Assembly: GCF_000169195.2 (NCBI RefSeq)
Contig: NC_016023.1
Coordinates: 1,116,001 to 1,180,000, forward strand
DNA length: 64,000 bases
Direction of reading: 5' to 3'
Source of the DNA: Heyndrickxia coagulans 36D1
GTDB taxonomy: Bacteria > Bacillota > Bacilli > Bacillales > Bacillaceae_C
Numbering within the stretch: the first letter of the stretch is position 1; each line of letters begins with the position of its first letter. Below the pieces are notes generated by a model that worked only from the letters and a program-made list of their open reading frames with translations, was not told where the DNA came from and did not search any database. Both the position numbers and the translations under genes were made by a program. Shown here in pieces: positions 49,809 through 58,564 of the stretch.

Positions 49809-51077
49809 CTAAATCCTCATTTCTTCTTTGATAGCTTTATCTTTTAAAATATCTAACTTAGGCGTGATGAAATAGAAAATAAAGGTCCCTAAAAGTCCGA
49901 TTACAGTTAATATCCAAGCCATAACGAAGGGTGACAGGAATCCACTTAACGAGACAGTTATTCCGACTATGATCATACATAAGTCGTATTGTAAATTATA
50001 AAATGCTAAATATGCACCTCTGGCGTTTTCAGGAGGAATGGTTGCCATGTAAGATTCTTGAACAGGAGCCAATAGTACTTCTCCTAAAGTATGAAGCGCC
50101 ATCATGATAAATAAAACCCAAATATTATTTGAAAACGCAATCCCGGAAAATCCAATTGTATATATAAAACAATTGACTACTAATATATTCTTATCTTTAT
50201 ATTTTTGTGTTAATTTGGCCGAAAACAAAGCGATTAATGCTACTAATATCGTGTTTTCACTTCTTAATAGCCCCATCATGGTGGATCCATCAATCTTCCA
50301 CAATAAAAAATCTTGTATAGGCATATGTTTATCCAGCTTTATTCCAATGTAATTGGTCAATTGGTTTTCTAATGATAACAAAAGGACAGCTGCAGTTAAA
50401 AAACTTATAAAAAGTCTGTCCTGGACTACTTTCTTGTAGGTGTAGTAGACTTCTAAAATATGTTTTCTAGGCGTCATTTTTGGTGTTGCTATCGATTTGC
50501 TAGGTTTGTGGGTCTCTTTTATAAACAAGAAAATGACGATAAGGATGATCGCTGTCATAAGTGTAAGAATTAAAAATAGCTGAAACAGATACCGTTTGAA
50601 GAAAAAGGCTCCGATAATCCCGCCTATAGACATAGAGATATTATTTGCCCAGTACATAATAGAATAAATCGTCTTGCGCTGATCAGGCGTACTGACATCA
50701 ATAAGCATGGCCTGATTTGCAGGTCCGGCAAGTCCCCAGCAAACACTATTCATACACATTGCGATAAATGTTAATCCATAAGATTCAAACCAAGGGGAAT
50801 TACTCACTGTCATTATAAAAAATGAACAAAGTCTTAAAGACTCAGCTGTGATCATTACATTTCTTCGGCCATACTGATCCGCAATATACCCACTTAAAAG
50901 TGACATTGTAATACCGGTAAATACATTGATGAGGATCAGTAAGCCGGTAATTTTCGTTCCAAAATGATCAGCCAAGTATATAGACATAAAGGGAAGTACC
51001 ATGTTACCCACTAACCTGCTGGCAAATAATTCGAAAATTCTTACTTTTATATTAACGTGAAAATCTCTAAATTTCAT
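49809..51077 (-). CDS. MFS transporter (multidrug-type)
   Basis: Twelve-helix major facilitator of 422 residues. The loop 2-3 motif is GYIADQYGRRNVM, matching the MFS motif GxxxDxxGRR. The middle loop (KPSKSIATPKMTPRK) and C-terminal half are as expected; ENARGAYLAFYNLQYDLCM is shared with YfkF/MdtH-like exporters. It likely exports a drug or metabolite; the substrate cannot be deduced. It is AT-rich like its neighbours. Confidence 0.82.
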   Translation of the reverse strand: MKFRDFHVNIKVRIFELFASRLVGNMVLPFMSIYLADHFGTKITGLLILINVFTGITMSLLSGYIADQYGRRNVMITAESLRLCSFFIMTVSNSPWFESYGLTFIAMCMNSVCWGLAGPANQAMLIDVSTPDQRKTIYSIMYWANNISMSIGGIIGAFFFKRYLFQLFLILTLMTAIILIVIFLFIKETHKPSKSIATPKMTPRKHILEVYYTYKKVVQDRLFISFLTAAVLLLSLENQLTNYIGIKLDKHMPIQDFLLWKIDGSTMMGLLRSENTILVALIALFSAKLTQKYKDKNILVVNCFIYTIGFSGIAFSNNIWVLFIMMALHTLGEVLLAPVQESYMATIPPENARGAYLAFYNLQYDLCMIIVGITVSLSGFLSPFVMAWILTVIGLLGTFIFYFITPKLDILKDKAIKEEMRI

Positions 51078-51289
51078 AATTTGATCCTCTCAAGGCCATA
51101 AAATCTGATTCGGTAAGTTTATAAATGATTCCTAAGCGAATGATTCATATGTCTTCAACCAGCATCACATCGTGCACATCCGGGATGGTACAGCGTATAA
51201 TCAGTTTGGCCTCCGCTTTTTCTTCCCCACTTATTCTTTAATAGCTTTGTTTTAAATGCTTTGTGCTGCATTTCAGGGTACTGCTATTG

Positions 51290-51910
51290 TTAATTCGTTT
51301 CTCCAACCTTCCCAATCACATTTACACCATTGGGATCTTTTTGATTTGAAATAAGGATACCACTCATCACTGCTTTACTTATTGTAGGGGTTTCTCCTAT
51401 TTTTGAGCGAATAAAATGAACTGGACTGTTTAATAATTTAGATAAATCTCTTTCGAATCCCTCTTTTTTTAAAATTAACTCCAATCCCTCCATTTTTTCA
51501 CTGGATCGTGTTCCATCTATTGAGTCGGCATTACTTTGAAGCTCAATTCTAAAACCATAGGGCGTTCCTATAAAAGTTCTTCTATCATTCGTGTTAACTG
51601 GCCAGTTCATGCTCCGGGCATTGTGACAAATTTTATCGAGTTCTTTTTTTGTTACTAAAAATCCAATGTGATCAAACATAACCTTTTTCCCAAATCCAAA
51701 AGTGATGTTCATTGCACCTCTCCTGACTTCAATTATCCTGAAAGTAATAGGTTTGTTCCGGAAATCATCCCATTCCAAAGGAGGATTGAAAGTTTGATAT
51801 TCTCCTTGGTATTTCCCCGTCCGAAGTGAAGTTCGAAAAACATTCTCTACATAGAATTTTTCTGTTTCCTCTAAATGAGGTGTCCAAAAATGATAATGGA
51901 ATAGCAGCAT
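51290..51910 (-). CDS. VOC/glyoxalase-like protein
   Basis: About 206 residues with the vicinal-oxygen-chelate pattern: MLLFHYHFWTPHLEETEKFY at the start and FDHIGFLVTKKELDKICHNA, then GTPYGFRIELQS. His and Glu residues at the expected metal positions are present (FHYHFW, FDHIGF, FRIELQ). The ATG at 51910 has GAGGAGGG upstream; codons before it to 51967 are not part of the domain. A C-terminal 70-residue extension is unusual. Substrate unknown; VOC proteins include antibiotic-resistance enzymes. Confidence 0.65.
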   Translation of the reverse strand: MLLFHYHFWTPHLEETEKFYVENVFRTSLRTGKYQGEYQTFNPPLEWDDFRNKPITFRIIEVRRGAMNITFGFGKKVMFDHIGFLVTKKELDKICHNARSMNWPVNTNDRRTFIGTPYGFRIELQSNADSIDGTRSSEKMEGLELILKKEGFERDLSKLLNSPVHFIRSKIGETPTISKAVMSGILISNQKDPNGVNVIGKVGETN

Positions 51911-52592
51911 ATGAACCCTCCTCAAGTTTTCCCAAATTACTCTAAAATCAAGTACAGATTCTAACACTGAGCTGGCAGGGCAGGCTGGATTTGTATGTAT
52001 TTCCCGGTACGCTTAAATGAACCAAGAACTCCTTTGGTAAAAGATTCTGCAAAACAGTCCCCTTTTTCGTTAAACACTATGGCCGGATTATTCATTAAAT
52101 CCTGTTTTTTGTATTCATTTTATCATATATTCTAAATATTATTAAGAAATTTTTCAACTTAAATCTTGTTCCCTCGACAAGGAATAGAAGAATGAAAAGT
52201 ATTGTATATTGGCTGTGGAACGAAGGATTGCGATATGGAAAACGAAGGCGAAAGAAAAAAACTTAATGGTGGTAAGCTGAAACACCAGTCAAAAAGATCT
52301 TTAGCAAATAAAACTCGTTTGATCATGTCTGGTGCATACCGGCTTACACAATGGACTTGCCTGCTTGATTTTTGTAGATGACGCTTTTGACCGCCATATG
52401 ACGGCCGAACTGGCTTAAAGGCAATGAAAACCGCTTATCAGGCTCGTAACTACTTTTTCCTTATTGGTTTTTCCAAATCTTGATTTACATCCACAACAGT
52501 GTTATTTTTGCAGCAGGAAAGACAATAAGAACGTGAAAATCCTGGCAGTAAAATGAGCATAAAAAACAGATGACTGCCACTGGAGGTATAAC
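51911..52592. other. Intergenic stretch without recognisable gene
   Basis: About 680 bp with several stop codons in all frames and no family resemblance; probably decayed sequence. A 24-codon frame at about 52192 (MKSIVYWLWNEGLRY start) has no ribosome site. GGAGG lies just before the NUDIX gene. Confidence 0.4.
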
Positions 52593-52997
52593 ATGAGTTT
52601 TGTTTTGCCTGTTTCCGTTAAAGGCATTATCATACATAACGGTCACGTATTACTGCTAAAAAACGAACGCAATGAATGGGAGTTGCCGGGAGGAAGACTC
52701 GAGAAAAACGAAAGTCCAGAAACATGCGTGAAACGTGAAATCAAAGAAGAACTGAATTTAAAGTGCAGCGTTGAAAATATTATTGATTCGTGGGTATATG
52801 AAGTCCTTCCAAATAAATTTGTGTTTATTGTAACATATTTCTGTGTATGCGACAATTTGTCACATATTCAGATAAGCGAGGAACATATAGAATACAAATG
52901 GATTAAAATAAACCATTTAGAAAACGAACTTATACCAGAAGGATACAGGCATTCAATAACAGCGGCGGCAAAATTGGTTTACGAAAAAAAAGGATAG
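52593..52997 (+). CDS. NUDIX hydrolase
   Basis: A 134-residue Nudix protein. The Nudix box is complete: GGRLEKNESPETCVKREIKEEL fits G-x5-E-x7-R-E-x2-E-E (segment 33-54). The family hydrolyses nucleoside diphosphates linked to another group; the substrate is open. GGAGG precedes the ATG. It is a single gene followed by a MITE-like fragment. Confidence 0.85.
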   Translation: MSFVLPVSVKGIIIHNGHVLLLKNERNEWELPGGRLEKNESPETCVKREIKEELNLKCSVENIIDSWVYEVLPNKFVFIVTYFCVCDNLSHIQISEEHIEYKWIKINHLENELIPEGYRHSITAAAKLVYEKKG

Positions 52998-53010
52998 TCA
53001 GCAAACCCTT

Positions 53011-53075
53011 ATAATTTGGGCTTGCTAAACGAATCTAATTTTGGATTGTATCCGGTTTGTCAGCATGCTGTTTTC
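53011..53075. repeat. MITE-like element, fragment (copy 3)
   Basis: TAATTTGGGCTTGCTAAACGAATC and the following TTGTATCCGGTTTGTCAGCATGC correspond to the left end of copies 1 and 2. No right end was found, so it is a remnant. Confidence 0.55.
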
Positions 53076-53239
53076 GATTTTATATGAGAGTATTTACGAT
53101 GTTACAGGCTCCTTGTAGCCCAAGGATTTGAAATAGAAGTGACCAGACGAAAACAATCGAGATCTACAAAAATGAGGTTGGACAAAGCCCCCACCCCAAT
53201 ACAATAAAAGCTGGAGAGCCTGCACCATCAGTGAGTTAA

Positions 53240-53395
53240 AATAGTTTTAGGCCCATTCTTAATAACACAAATGGGCCTGTTTACGTGCAAGGTCTTGGAG
53301 ATTCAGACCGGCTTCGTCTTATACCGGGTGACCCTGTTGAAGCATTAAAAAAAGAAAAGGGAGAAAGGCCGTTAATACTACCTGTTATTGACTAA
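53240..53395 (+). pseudogene. Unidentified C-terminal gene remnant
   Basis: Open stretch ending TAA 53393-53395 that reads like protein: PVYVQGLGDSDRLRLIPGD then PVEALKKEKGERPLILPVID. There is no start codon or ribosome site, and an in-frame stop lies at 53237. The family was not recognised. It overlaps the end of the GNAT gene on the other strand. Confidence 0.35.
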
Positions 53396-53873
53396 GCTGC
53401 TTTTCTAATATCTCTCCCGGAAGCCCATCCATCTCACAAATCTTTACAGTACAGAAACCATTTTTTAACAGAATCTTTTTTGAAGCAGTGTTATTTGGAT
53501 CTATGATTGCAGTAAGCTTATGCAGACCGGCATGATTGGCTGCGTTGATTAATTTACTGGCAATTTGACCGCCGTAACCTTTTCCCCAATATTCAGGGAG
53601 TAACATATATCCAATTTCAGCCTCACTCGGCACTTCTTCATTTAAAACCAGGCTTCCGAGCCCGATGAATTTTTTTAAGCCGACATAAACTTTAAATGTC
53701 CCAAACTGTTTAAACTTTTGGTTTCGATCTAATACTTTTTGATATTTTTGCATTGCTTCCTCTATTGACAACGCCCGTTCCGTTATCATTGCCATTACAT
53801 CCGGGTTAGAGTAAAGTTTTAAATAATCATCAAAATCATCAGATCCGAACTTTTCTAAATGAATTTCTTCCAT
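53385..53873 (-). CDS. GNAT-family N-acetyltransferase (RimJ/RimL-like)
   Basis: A 162-residue acetyltransferase with the acetyl-CoA motif LPEYWGKGYGGQIASKLI and the C-terminal NNTASKKILLKNGF. Of the two RimJ/RimL-like enzymes in this region it is the shorter. Such enzymes modify protein N-termini, amino acids or antibiotics; the substrate is unknown. Single gene. Confidence 0.8.
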   Translation of the reverse strand: MEEIHLEKFGSDDFDDYLKLYSNPDVMAMITERALSIEEAMQKYQKVLDRNQKFKQFGTFKVYVGLKKFIGLGSLVLNEEVPSEAEIGYMLLPEYWGKGYGGQIASKLINAANHAGLHKLTAIIDPNNTASKKILLKNGFCTVKICEMDGLPGEILEKQLSQ

Positions 53874-54040
53874 TGTAAAAACCTCACAATATACAGTTAT
53901 TAAACCGGCCGGGCTTTCTAAAAAACTGAACCGCCCGGTTGCAGCATGACGTATGCCTCATATTCCCATCGAACCTTGAATAAATCATCACTTGTCAAAC
54001 GAAATTGCTTTTTCTCTCCTAAAAAAATCATAAGCATTTT

Positions 54041-54163
54041 CTAGTGCGAATTTGCTCTGACAAATTGCGGAAATTCTTTCGTTTTGGAGTAAAAAACAAA
54101 TGAATACTTCAGGGCTTTCGCGTTTCCCGATTCCATGCATGACAGAAGTCCCCAATTTAGTTC
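54041..54163 (-). CDS. Doubtful small ORF (40 aa)
   Basis: From an ATG at 54163 preceded by GGGCGGTAAC, the frame encodes MELNWGLLSCMESGNAKALK and ends VRANSH. No family recognised; it could be a remnant. Confidence 0.25.
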   Translation of the reverse strand, partial: ELNWGLLSCMESGNAKALKYSFVFYSKTKEFPQFVRANSH

Positions 54164-54188
54164 CATGTTACCGCCCAACTCTTTTTTA

Positions 54189-54728
54189 CTATTTTTGTGT
54201 CCGGTCAGAAGAAAGTAAACTATAAGAGTAAGAATCGTAAAATTTACCATTTACACAAGTCCAATGGCGCAATATTCCTTCTCTTGTGAAGTTGAACTTT
54301 TCCAGTAGCTTACATGATGCAGTATTCTCCAAAAAAACATATGCCGAGATTCGTTCCAGATTCCACTTGTTAAATATTTCATTCAGAAACAGCCCTAGCA
54401 TTTCAGTAGCCAACCCTTTTCTCTGATGCTCAGGCGCTACAATATAATCAATTTCAGCTCGCATATTTCTTGCATTGTATCTTTTGAGCGTGATGATTCC
54501 GACAAAATCGTCTGTAGCTTTTAAATAAGCTGCATATCTTATGCCGGTTCCTTCTTTTTTCATTTGAATATTTTGTTCTATAATTTTTAAAACCTCCTGC
54601 TTGTTTTTAGCAGCCATTCTTCCAAAAAATCTCATGACTTCTTCATTAGCATATAAACTGAATAAACCGTCTAAGTCTTTTTCAGATATGCTCCTCAATA
54701 TAATTTTATTATTTGCTAATAATGGCAT
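54189..54728 (-). CDS. GNAT-family N-acetyltransferase (RimJ/RimL-like)
   Basis: About 179 residues. Typical features are the N-terminal IILRSISEKDLDGLFSLYAN, the acetyl-CoA motif VAPEHQRKGLATEML, and the C-terminal LENTASCKLLEKFNFTREGILR. It matches ribosomal-protein-alanine or aminoglycoside/peptide N-acetyltransferases. The ATG at 54728 is chosen because the protein then begins just before the first strand; an in-frame ATG-like start at 54743 exists. Confidence 0.82.
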   Translation of the reverse strand: MPLLANNKIILRSISEKDLDGLFSLYANEEVMRFFGRMAAKNKQEVLKIIEQNIQMKKEGTGIRYAAYLKATDDFVGIITLKRYNARNMRAEIDYIVAPEHQRKGLATEMLGLFLNEIFNKWNLERISAYVFLENTASCKLLEKFNFTREGILRHWTCVNGKFYDSYSYSLLSSDRTQK

Positions 54729-54776
54729 AATATGATCCCTCATTTTTTAAATATTTGAGTCTATTATAATGAAAAG

Positions 54777-55064
54777 GTGACACAAGAACGAATGATAAGA
54801 CATTGTTGTTGTGTAAAATATTACCCATTGAGAAAATTACCCCCCTTTTCCTACAGGGAAAAAATCATTCAGATACACCAACTTTATTACTATGATTTAT
54901 CCTTAACATCCCGTACAATGCATGACTTAAAACATTTAAAAGGCGGCAACTTTGGCATTGATGCCAAACGCCAAACACTTTATAATATTTATTATCAAAA
55001 AATTCTTTCCAAAGGAGCCGTTGTCCAATGTGATGTAAGCCTCTTAAACAGCTATAAAAACTGA
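54777..55064 (+). CDS. Hypothetical protein before the MFS gene
   Basis: A 95-codon frame ending 20 bp before the start of the MFS gene. Sequence after residue 20 (PLRKLPPFSYREKIIQIHQL to the end) looks ordered, with LKHLKGGNFGIDAKRQTLYNIYYQKIL. No family recognised, and no good ribosome site precedes it. It could be a decayed regulator. Confidence 0.35.
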   Translation: MTQERMIRHCCCVKYYPLRKLPPFSYREKIIQIHQLYYYDLSLTSRTMHDLKHLKGGNFGIDAKRQTLYNIYYQKILSKGAVVQCDVSLLNSYKN

Positions 55065-55083
55065 ATAAAGGGGCTTGATCACA

Positions 55084-56313
55084 GTGAAGCAACGCTCATT
55101 CGGATGTCTGGTGTTTGGCCAGTGCCTGGCGAATGCAGGGGATGTGTTTTATATTGTCGCATTGATTTCCCTTGTCTATTCTGTCACGGGATCGACGCTG
55201 TTTGTGTCGCTTGTTCCATTCACCAACACGTTGACGATGTTTGTCAGCGGCTTGATTGCACCGATATTGTTGGACCGTTTTTCGCTCAAAAAGGTGCTGG
55301 TGTATTCGCAGTTGATCAAAACATTGCTCTTAATGGCATTAGCTGTTTACGCAATGGTTTTCATTCAGCCTGCTACAATTACCTTGCTGTTTCTGCTCGT
55401 TGGGCTGATTTCATTTTTTGACGGGTGGGCTTCACCTGCCAGGAGTTCCATGATCCCCCGGCTTGTTCCACGGGATCAGCTCGTAAAAGCAAACAGCCTT
55501 GTCTCTATTACAGACCAGTCCATCCAATTAGGGGGTTGGGCGCTTGGCGGGATCATCCTGTCCTCATTCGGTTCAACCGGGATGTTTTGGATCACCTTTA
55601 GTGTGTATATGCTTTCCACCTTGATGATGGGTTTCATTGTGGACAGGAAGCACGCAAACTGGCAGGAAAAACAGGGTAATGCTTTGAGGAAAGCAATGGT
55701 GGAAGGATGGCAGATCATTTTTAAAAACAGGGCGTTAAGAACGATTCACTTGCTGATGGTTTTTGAAACAGTTGCGAGTACGGCCTGGCTGTCTGCCGTC
55801 CTGTATGTTTTTATTCGGGAACGCTTGAAAACAGGGGTTGCGTGGTGGGGGTACTTAAACACGGCCTTTTTTATCGGCATGTTGCTGGCCGGCTTTGTCG
55901 GCTACAGGTCCGCCCTCATCAAAAACCGGCCGATCCTGACTGTGGTCACCGGTAGTGGGATGGTGTGCCTGACCACACTGTTTTTCGGTTTCAATACTGT
56001 TCCATGGGTAGCATTGCTGCTCATTGCGGCCAACGGGATATTCGACCAGCTTAAAGGTATCTCTTTACAAGTGATCTTGCAAACTACTGCAGACGACCGG
56101 ATGCTGCCGAAAATCTATTCCACCCAAAATGCTTTGGTCACACTCGTTTTCGGGCTTTCTACCGTGGCGGCCGGGGCAGTCTCAGACCGGTTCAACATTA
56201 TTTTTACATTCATCGGTGCATCCGTGCTTTTGATGATTTCTTTTGTTATTCTTTTAAAAAAGAAAAATACTTTAATCACGGAACAGCATGAAACCACCTC
56301 AGATGTACAGTAA
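55084..56313 (+). CDS. MFS transporter
   Basis: About 409 residues with twelve helices, of the MFS_3/enterobactin-exporter-like group. The N-terminal FGCLVFGQCLANAGDVFYIVALISLVY, the loop LLDRFSLKKVLVYS and RSSMIPRLVPRDQLVKANSL are typical of that group. Exported compound unknown. The GTG at 55084 has AAAGGGG upstream; a TTG at 55075 is too close. Its GC content is higher than that of the neighbours on its left, so it may mark the edge of the AT-rich island. A clear terminator follows. Confidence 0.82.
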   Translation: MKQRSFGCLVFGQCLANAGDVFYIVALISLVYSVTGSTLFVSLVPFTNTLTMFVSGLIAPILLDRFSLKKVLVYSQLIKTLLLMALAVYAMVFIQPATITLLFLLVGLISFFDGWASPARSSMIPRLVPRDQLVKANSLVSITDQSIQLGGWALGGIILSSFGSTGMFWITFSVYMLSTLMMGFIVDRKHANWQEKQGNALRKAMVEGWQIIFKNRALRTIHLLMVFETVASTAWLSAVLYVFIRERLKTGVAWWGYLNTAFFIGMLLAGFVGYRSALIKNRPILTVVTGSGMVCLTTLFFGFNTVPWVALLLIAANGIFDQLKGISLQVILQTTADDRMLPKIYSTQNALVTLVFGLSTVAAGAVSDRFNIIFTFIGASVLLMISFVILLKKKNTLITEQHETTSDVQ

Positions 56314-56318
56314 AATAG

Positions 56319-56347
56319 AAACCTGCTCTCACTTCGAGCAGGTTTTT
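56319..56347 (+). terminator. Intrinsic terminator of the MFS gene
   Basis: AACCTGCTC (56320-56328) and GAGCAGGTT (56336-56344) with a 7-nt loop, then TTT; the run of T begins inside the stem end. Confidence 0.8.
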
Positions 56348-56403
56348 GCCAATTCGGGTGATAAAGCGGGAAGGCGGGAAGATTGGATCAGGAGGAGATC
56401 TGG

Positions 56404-56511
56404 TTGAAAAAATTTGCGGTTATTGAAGTGGTATTTGGATTGCTAGGTGTTCAAGTATTAAAACCATTTGCATCAATCCCACTTGATCACACTCCTAACC
56501 AGTTGTCTTAG
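56404..56511 (+). CDS. Small ORF with strong ribosome site (35 aa)
   Basis: TTG at 56404 preceded by AGGAGGAG. The peptide starts MKKFAVIEVVFGLLGVQVLK and ends DHTPNQLS; one hydrophobic segment follows a basic start. The following 450 bp has no intact gene. A frame at 56526-56717 encodes a hydrophobic piece (PIPFFACVVLFILGLTTLGIL), which suggests this is the 5' end of a broken membrane-protein gene. Confidence 0.35.
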   Translation: MKKFAVIEVVFGLLGVQVLKPFASIPLDHTPNQLS

Positions 56512-57011
56512 GATTTCCAAACTCATTGGAAAACATTGACTTGGTGACGGGAATAACCTGGCCGATTCCTTTCTTTGCATGCGTTGTTCTGTTCATACTT
56601 GGGTTAACAACGCTGGGGATATTAGACCCTTTTCACCTCTCCCAATTCCGATTTTGTCATGAAATGGATGGATCTACGAGAAAAGGCACTGCCTCTGTTT
56701 CTAAAGACGGGTTATAGTTGTAGTGTATTTTTTATTAAACAATGCTTCTTTGGATCCATTTATTTTTTCGGCTATAATACTACTAAAAATAAATGATGAA
56801 ACAAGATATTTCGTTATTTTCATGAGAATATCCCCAATAATAGTAAACATCTGTGCCTTTCACGTAATGTACTTTGACTTTCTCTTGACTTGGTTTATCC
56901 CATACTTCCTTTACATGCTTAGAACTTTTCCCGAATATTAAATTACCTTGAAGCACGAGAGCGTTTAATTGACAATCCGCTGGTTAGATAGAACTGTCTC
57001 GATAAAACCTC
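56512..57011. other. Decayed region
   Basis: Short hydrophobic open frames at 56526-56717 and 56723-56941 without ribosome sites. It probably contains remnants of a small membrane-protein gene. Nothing else was recognised. Confidence 0.35.
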
Positions 57012-57118
57012 TAATTAGGGCTTGCTGAATTGAATAAGCAAAATTTCTAGATTTGGCAAGGATGCTGGCAGCTTTGGCAAGAATTAATGCAAGGGTTTTA
57101 TAAAAAATGAAGGGAAAA
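57012..57118. repeat. MITE-like element, left half (copy 4)
   Basis: Begins TAATTAGGGCTTGCTGAATTG and continues with AGCAAAATTTCTAGATTTGG, strongly similar to the inverse of the right half of copy 1 (5820-5927). It is cut off where array C begins. Confidence 0.65.
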
Positions 57119-57352
57119 GCTTACACTTTGAAACGCGCCCTATGTGAAGAAAGGACGTCGTTTTTTCGTGCTTCCTTAACATAGACGCGCTCTATGTAAA
57201 GAAAGGACGTCTTTTTTTCACGCTTTCTTAACGTAGACGCACTCTATGTAAAGAAAGGACGTCTTTTTTCCACACTTCCTTAACATAGACAGCCTCTATG
57301 TAAAGGAACAATGTCATTTTTCCGCGCTTCCTTAACATAGGGCTTACTGAAT
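57119..57352 (+). repeat. 52-bp palindromic repeat array C (3 full units plus degenerate ends)
   Basis: Units start near 57119, 57170, 57222, 57274 and 57326. The repeat is GCTTCCTTAACATAG, a 6-7 nt loop, CTATGTAAAGAAAG; the spacer is GACGTCTTTTTTTCAC. The first unit is degenerate and the last is interrupted after CTTCCTTAACATAG by a MITE-like element. Palindrome and spacer match array A in inverse orientation. Confidence 0.8.
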
Positions 57353-57474
57353 AACCAAAATCCCCAGATTTTTACAGTATGCTGACAGCTTTGGCAAAAA
57401 GTTCTAGAGCTTGCTGATAAATTGGGTGAAAACTAAAATCGGATTCGTTCAGCAAGCCTTCATTAGACATTTGG
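57338..57474. repeat. MITE-like element, copy 5
   Basis: Left end AGGGCTTACTGAATAACCAA, right end GATTCGTTCAGCAAGCCTTCATTA, about 135 bp. The interior shares TGCTGACAGCTTTGGCAAAA with copies 1 and 4. The left end lies exactly in the loop of an array C unit, which points to insertion there. Confidence 0.65.
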
Positions 57475-57496
57475 CGAGTTAGGGGAGCATATAGAT

Positions 57497-57537
57497 AAAA
57501 GCCCACATCTTCCATCAATTAGGAAAAGTGGGCTTTT
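57497..57537 (-). terminator. Bidirectional terminator after the LLM oxidoreductase gene
   Basis: AAAAGCCCAC (57497-57506) pairs with GTGGGCTTTT (57528-57537); an inner CTTCC/GGAAA pairing can extend it. It lies 32 bp past the stop of the oxidoreductase gene. Confidence 0.75.
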
Positions 57538-57568
57538 ATTGCCGCTAAAGGCCATTCAGTACTTTGCT

Positions 57569-58564
57569 TCACCCCAGCACTTCTTCCGCAATAAGCCTGT
57601 AAGAATGGATCCGGTCCTGGGGAGAATGGGCAATCGTCAAAATCATGATTTCATCCGTTCCGTATTTTTCCTGTAACCTGGTGAATGCCGCGTGTACTTG
57701 TCGCGGATTCCCGATTACCATGTTTTGCTTCATTTTTGCCAATTTCTCTTTGTCTTTTCCGGTTAATGGATAAGATTTTGCTTCTTCAATAGACGGCACG
57801 GATGCTTGTCCCCCTTTTTCCGCCTGCAGCTGCCATATCAGGGAACTCCATGCCACTTCTTCCGCTTTCTCAGCTGTTTCGGCACATACTGCGGAAACGG
57901 TTAACAAAGTTTGTGGCACATCCCCCGGCTTACGGGGCGTAAAAGCCTGCTCATATTGCTTTAAAATTGCCGTGCCATCCTGTTCGCTCATGAACTGGCC
58001 AAACGCATACGACATGCCGTACCGGGCAGCCAACACGGCACTTTTGCCACTTGTGCCAAGCAGCCAGGCACGCGGCGGATCGGCCGGGACAGGGGCAGCC
58101 TTGACGCGGGAAAAAATATTGTCTTCCGGAAAATCGTGATGGAGAAAATGAAGCAATTCTTCCACCAGTTCCGGCATCTTGTACACTTTTTGCAAAAATT
58201 GATCGGATAATGCGCTGGTTGCTTCGGCAGAACCACCCGGCGCCCGGCCAATGCCGAGGTCAATGCGGCCTGGAAACAATACGGAGAGCAAATTGAACAC
58301 TTCCGCGACTTTGTACGGTTTATAATGCGGCAAAAGCACGGCCCCGGAGCCGATCCGGATTGTGCTCGTATGCGCGCCGATAAATCCAAGCATCACTTCG
58401 GGCGCACTGCTGGCAAGACCCGGCAAATCATGATGTTCCGCAATCCAGTACCGCGTGTATCCGAATGACTCTCCTGCACGGGCCAGTTCCATCGCGTTGT
58501 TCAGGGCGTCTTTCGCTGTTTGACCGGAAGAAATAGGCGCCTGGTCTAAAATACTGAGTTTCAC
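57569..58564 (-). CDS. LLM-class flavin-dependent oxidoreductase
   Basis: Luciferase-like monooxygenase family protein of 331 residues. It shows MKLSILDQAPISSGQTAKDAL at the start, YWIAEHHDLPGLASSAPEV (the AEHH motif of the MsnO8/YceB group), GIGRAPGGS and AWLLGTSGKSAVLAA. FMN is the expected cofactor. The substrate of this subgroup is unknown. It overlaps the DUF3219 gene by four bases and is followed by a strong terminator. Confidence 0.85.
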   Translation of the reverse strand: MKLSILDQAPISSGQTAKDALNNAMELARAGESFGYTRYWIAEHHDLPGLASSAPEVMLGFIGAHTSTIRIGSGAVLLPHYKPYKVAEVFNLLSVLFPGRIDLGIGRAPGGSAEATSALSDQFLQKVYKMPELVEELLHFLHHDFPEDNIFSRVKAAPVPADPPRAWLLGTSGKSAVLAARYGMSYAFGQFMSEQDGTAILKQYEQAFTPRKPGDVPQTLLTVSAVCAETAEKAEEVAWSSLIWQLQAEKGGQASVPSIEEAKSYPLTGKDKEKLAKMKQNMVIGNPRQVHAAFTRLQEKYGTDEIMILTIAHSPQDRIHSYRLIAEEVLG

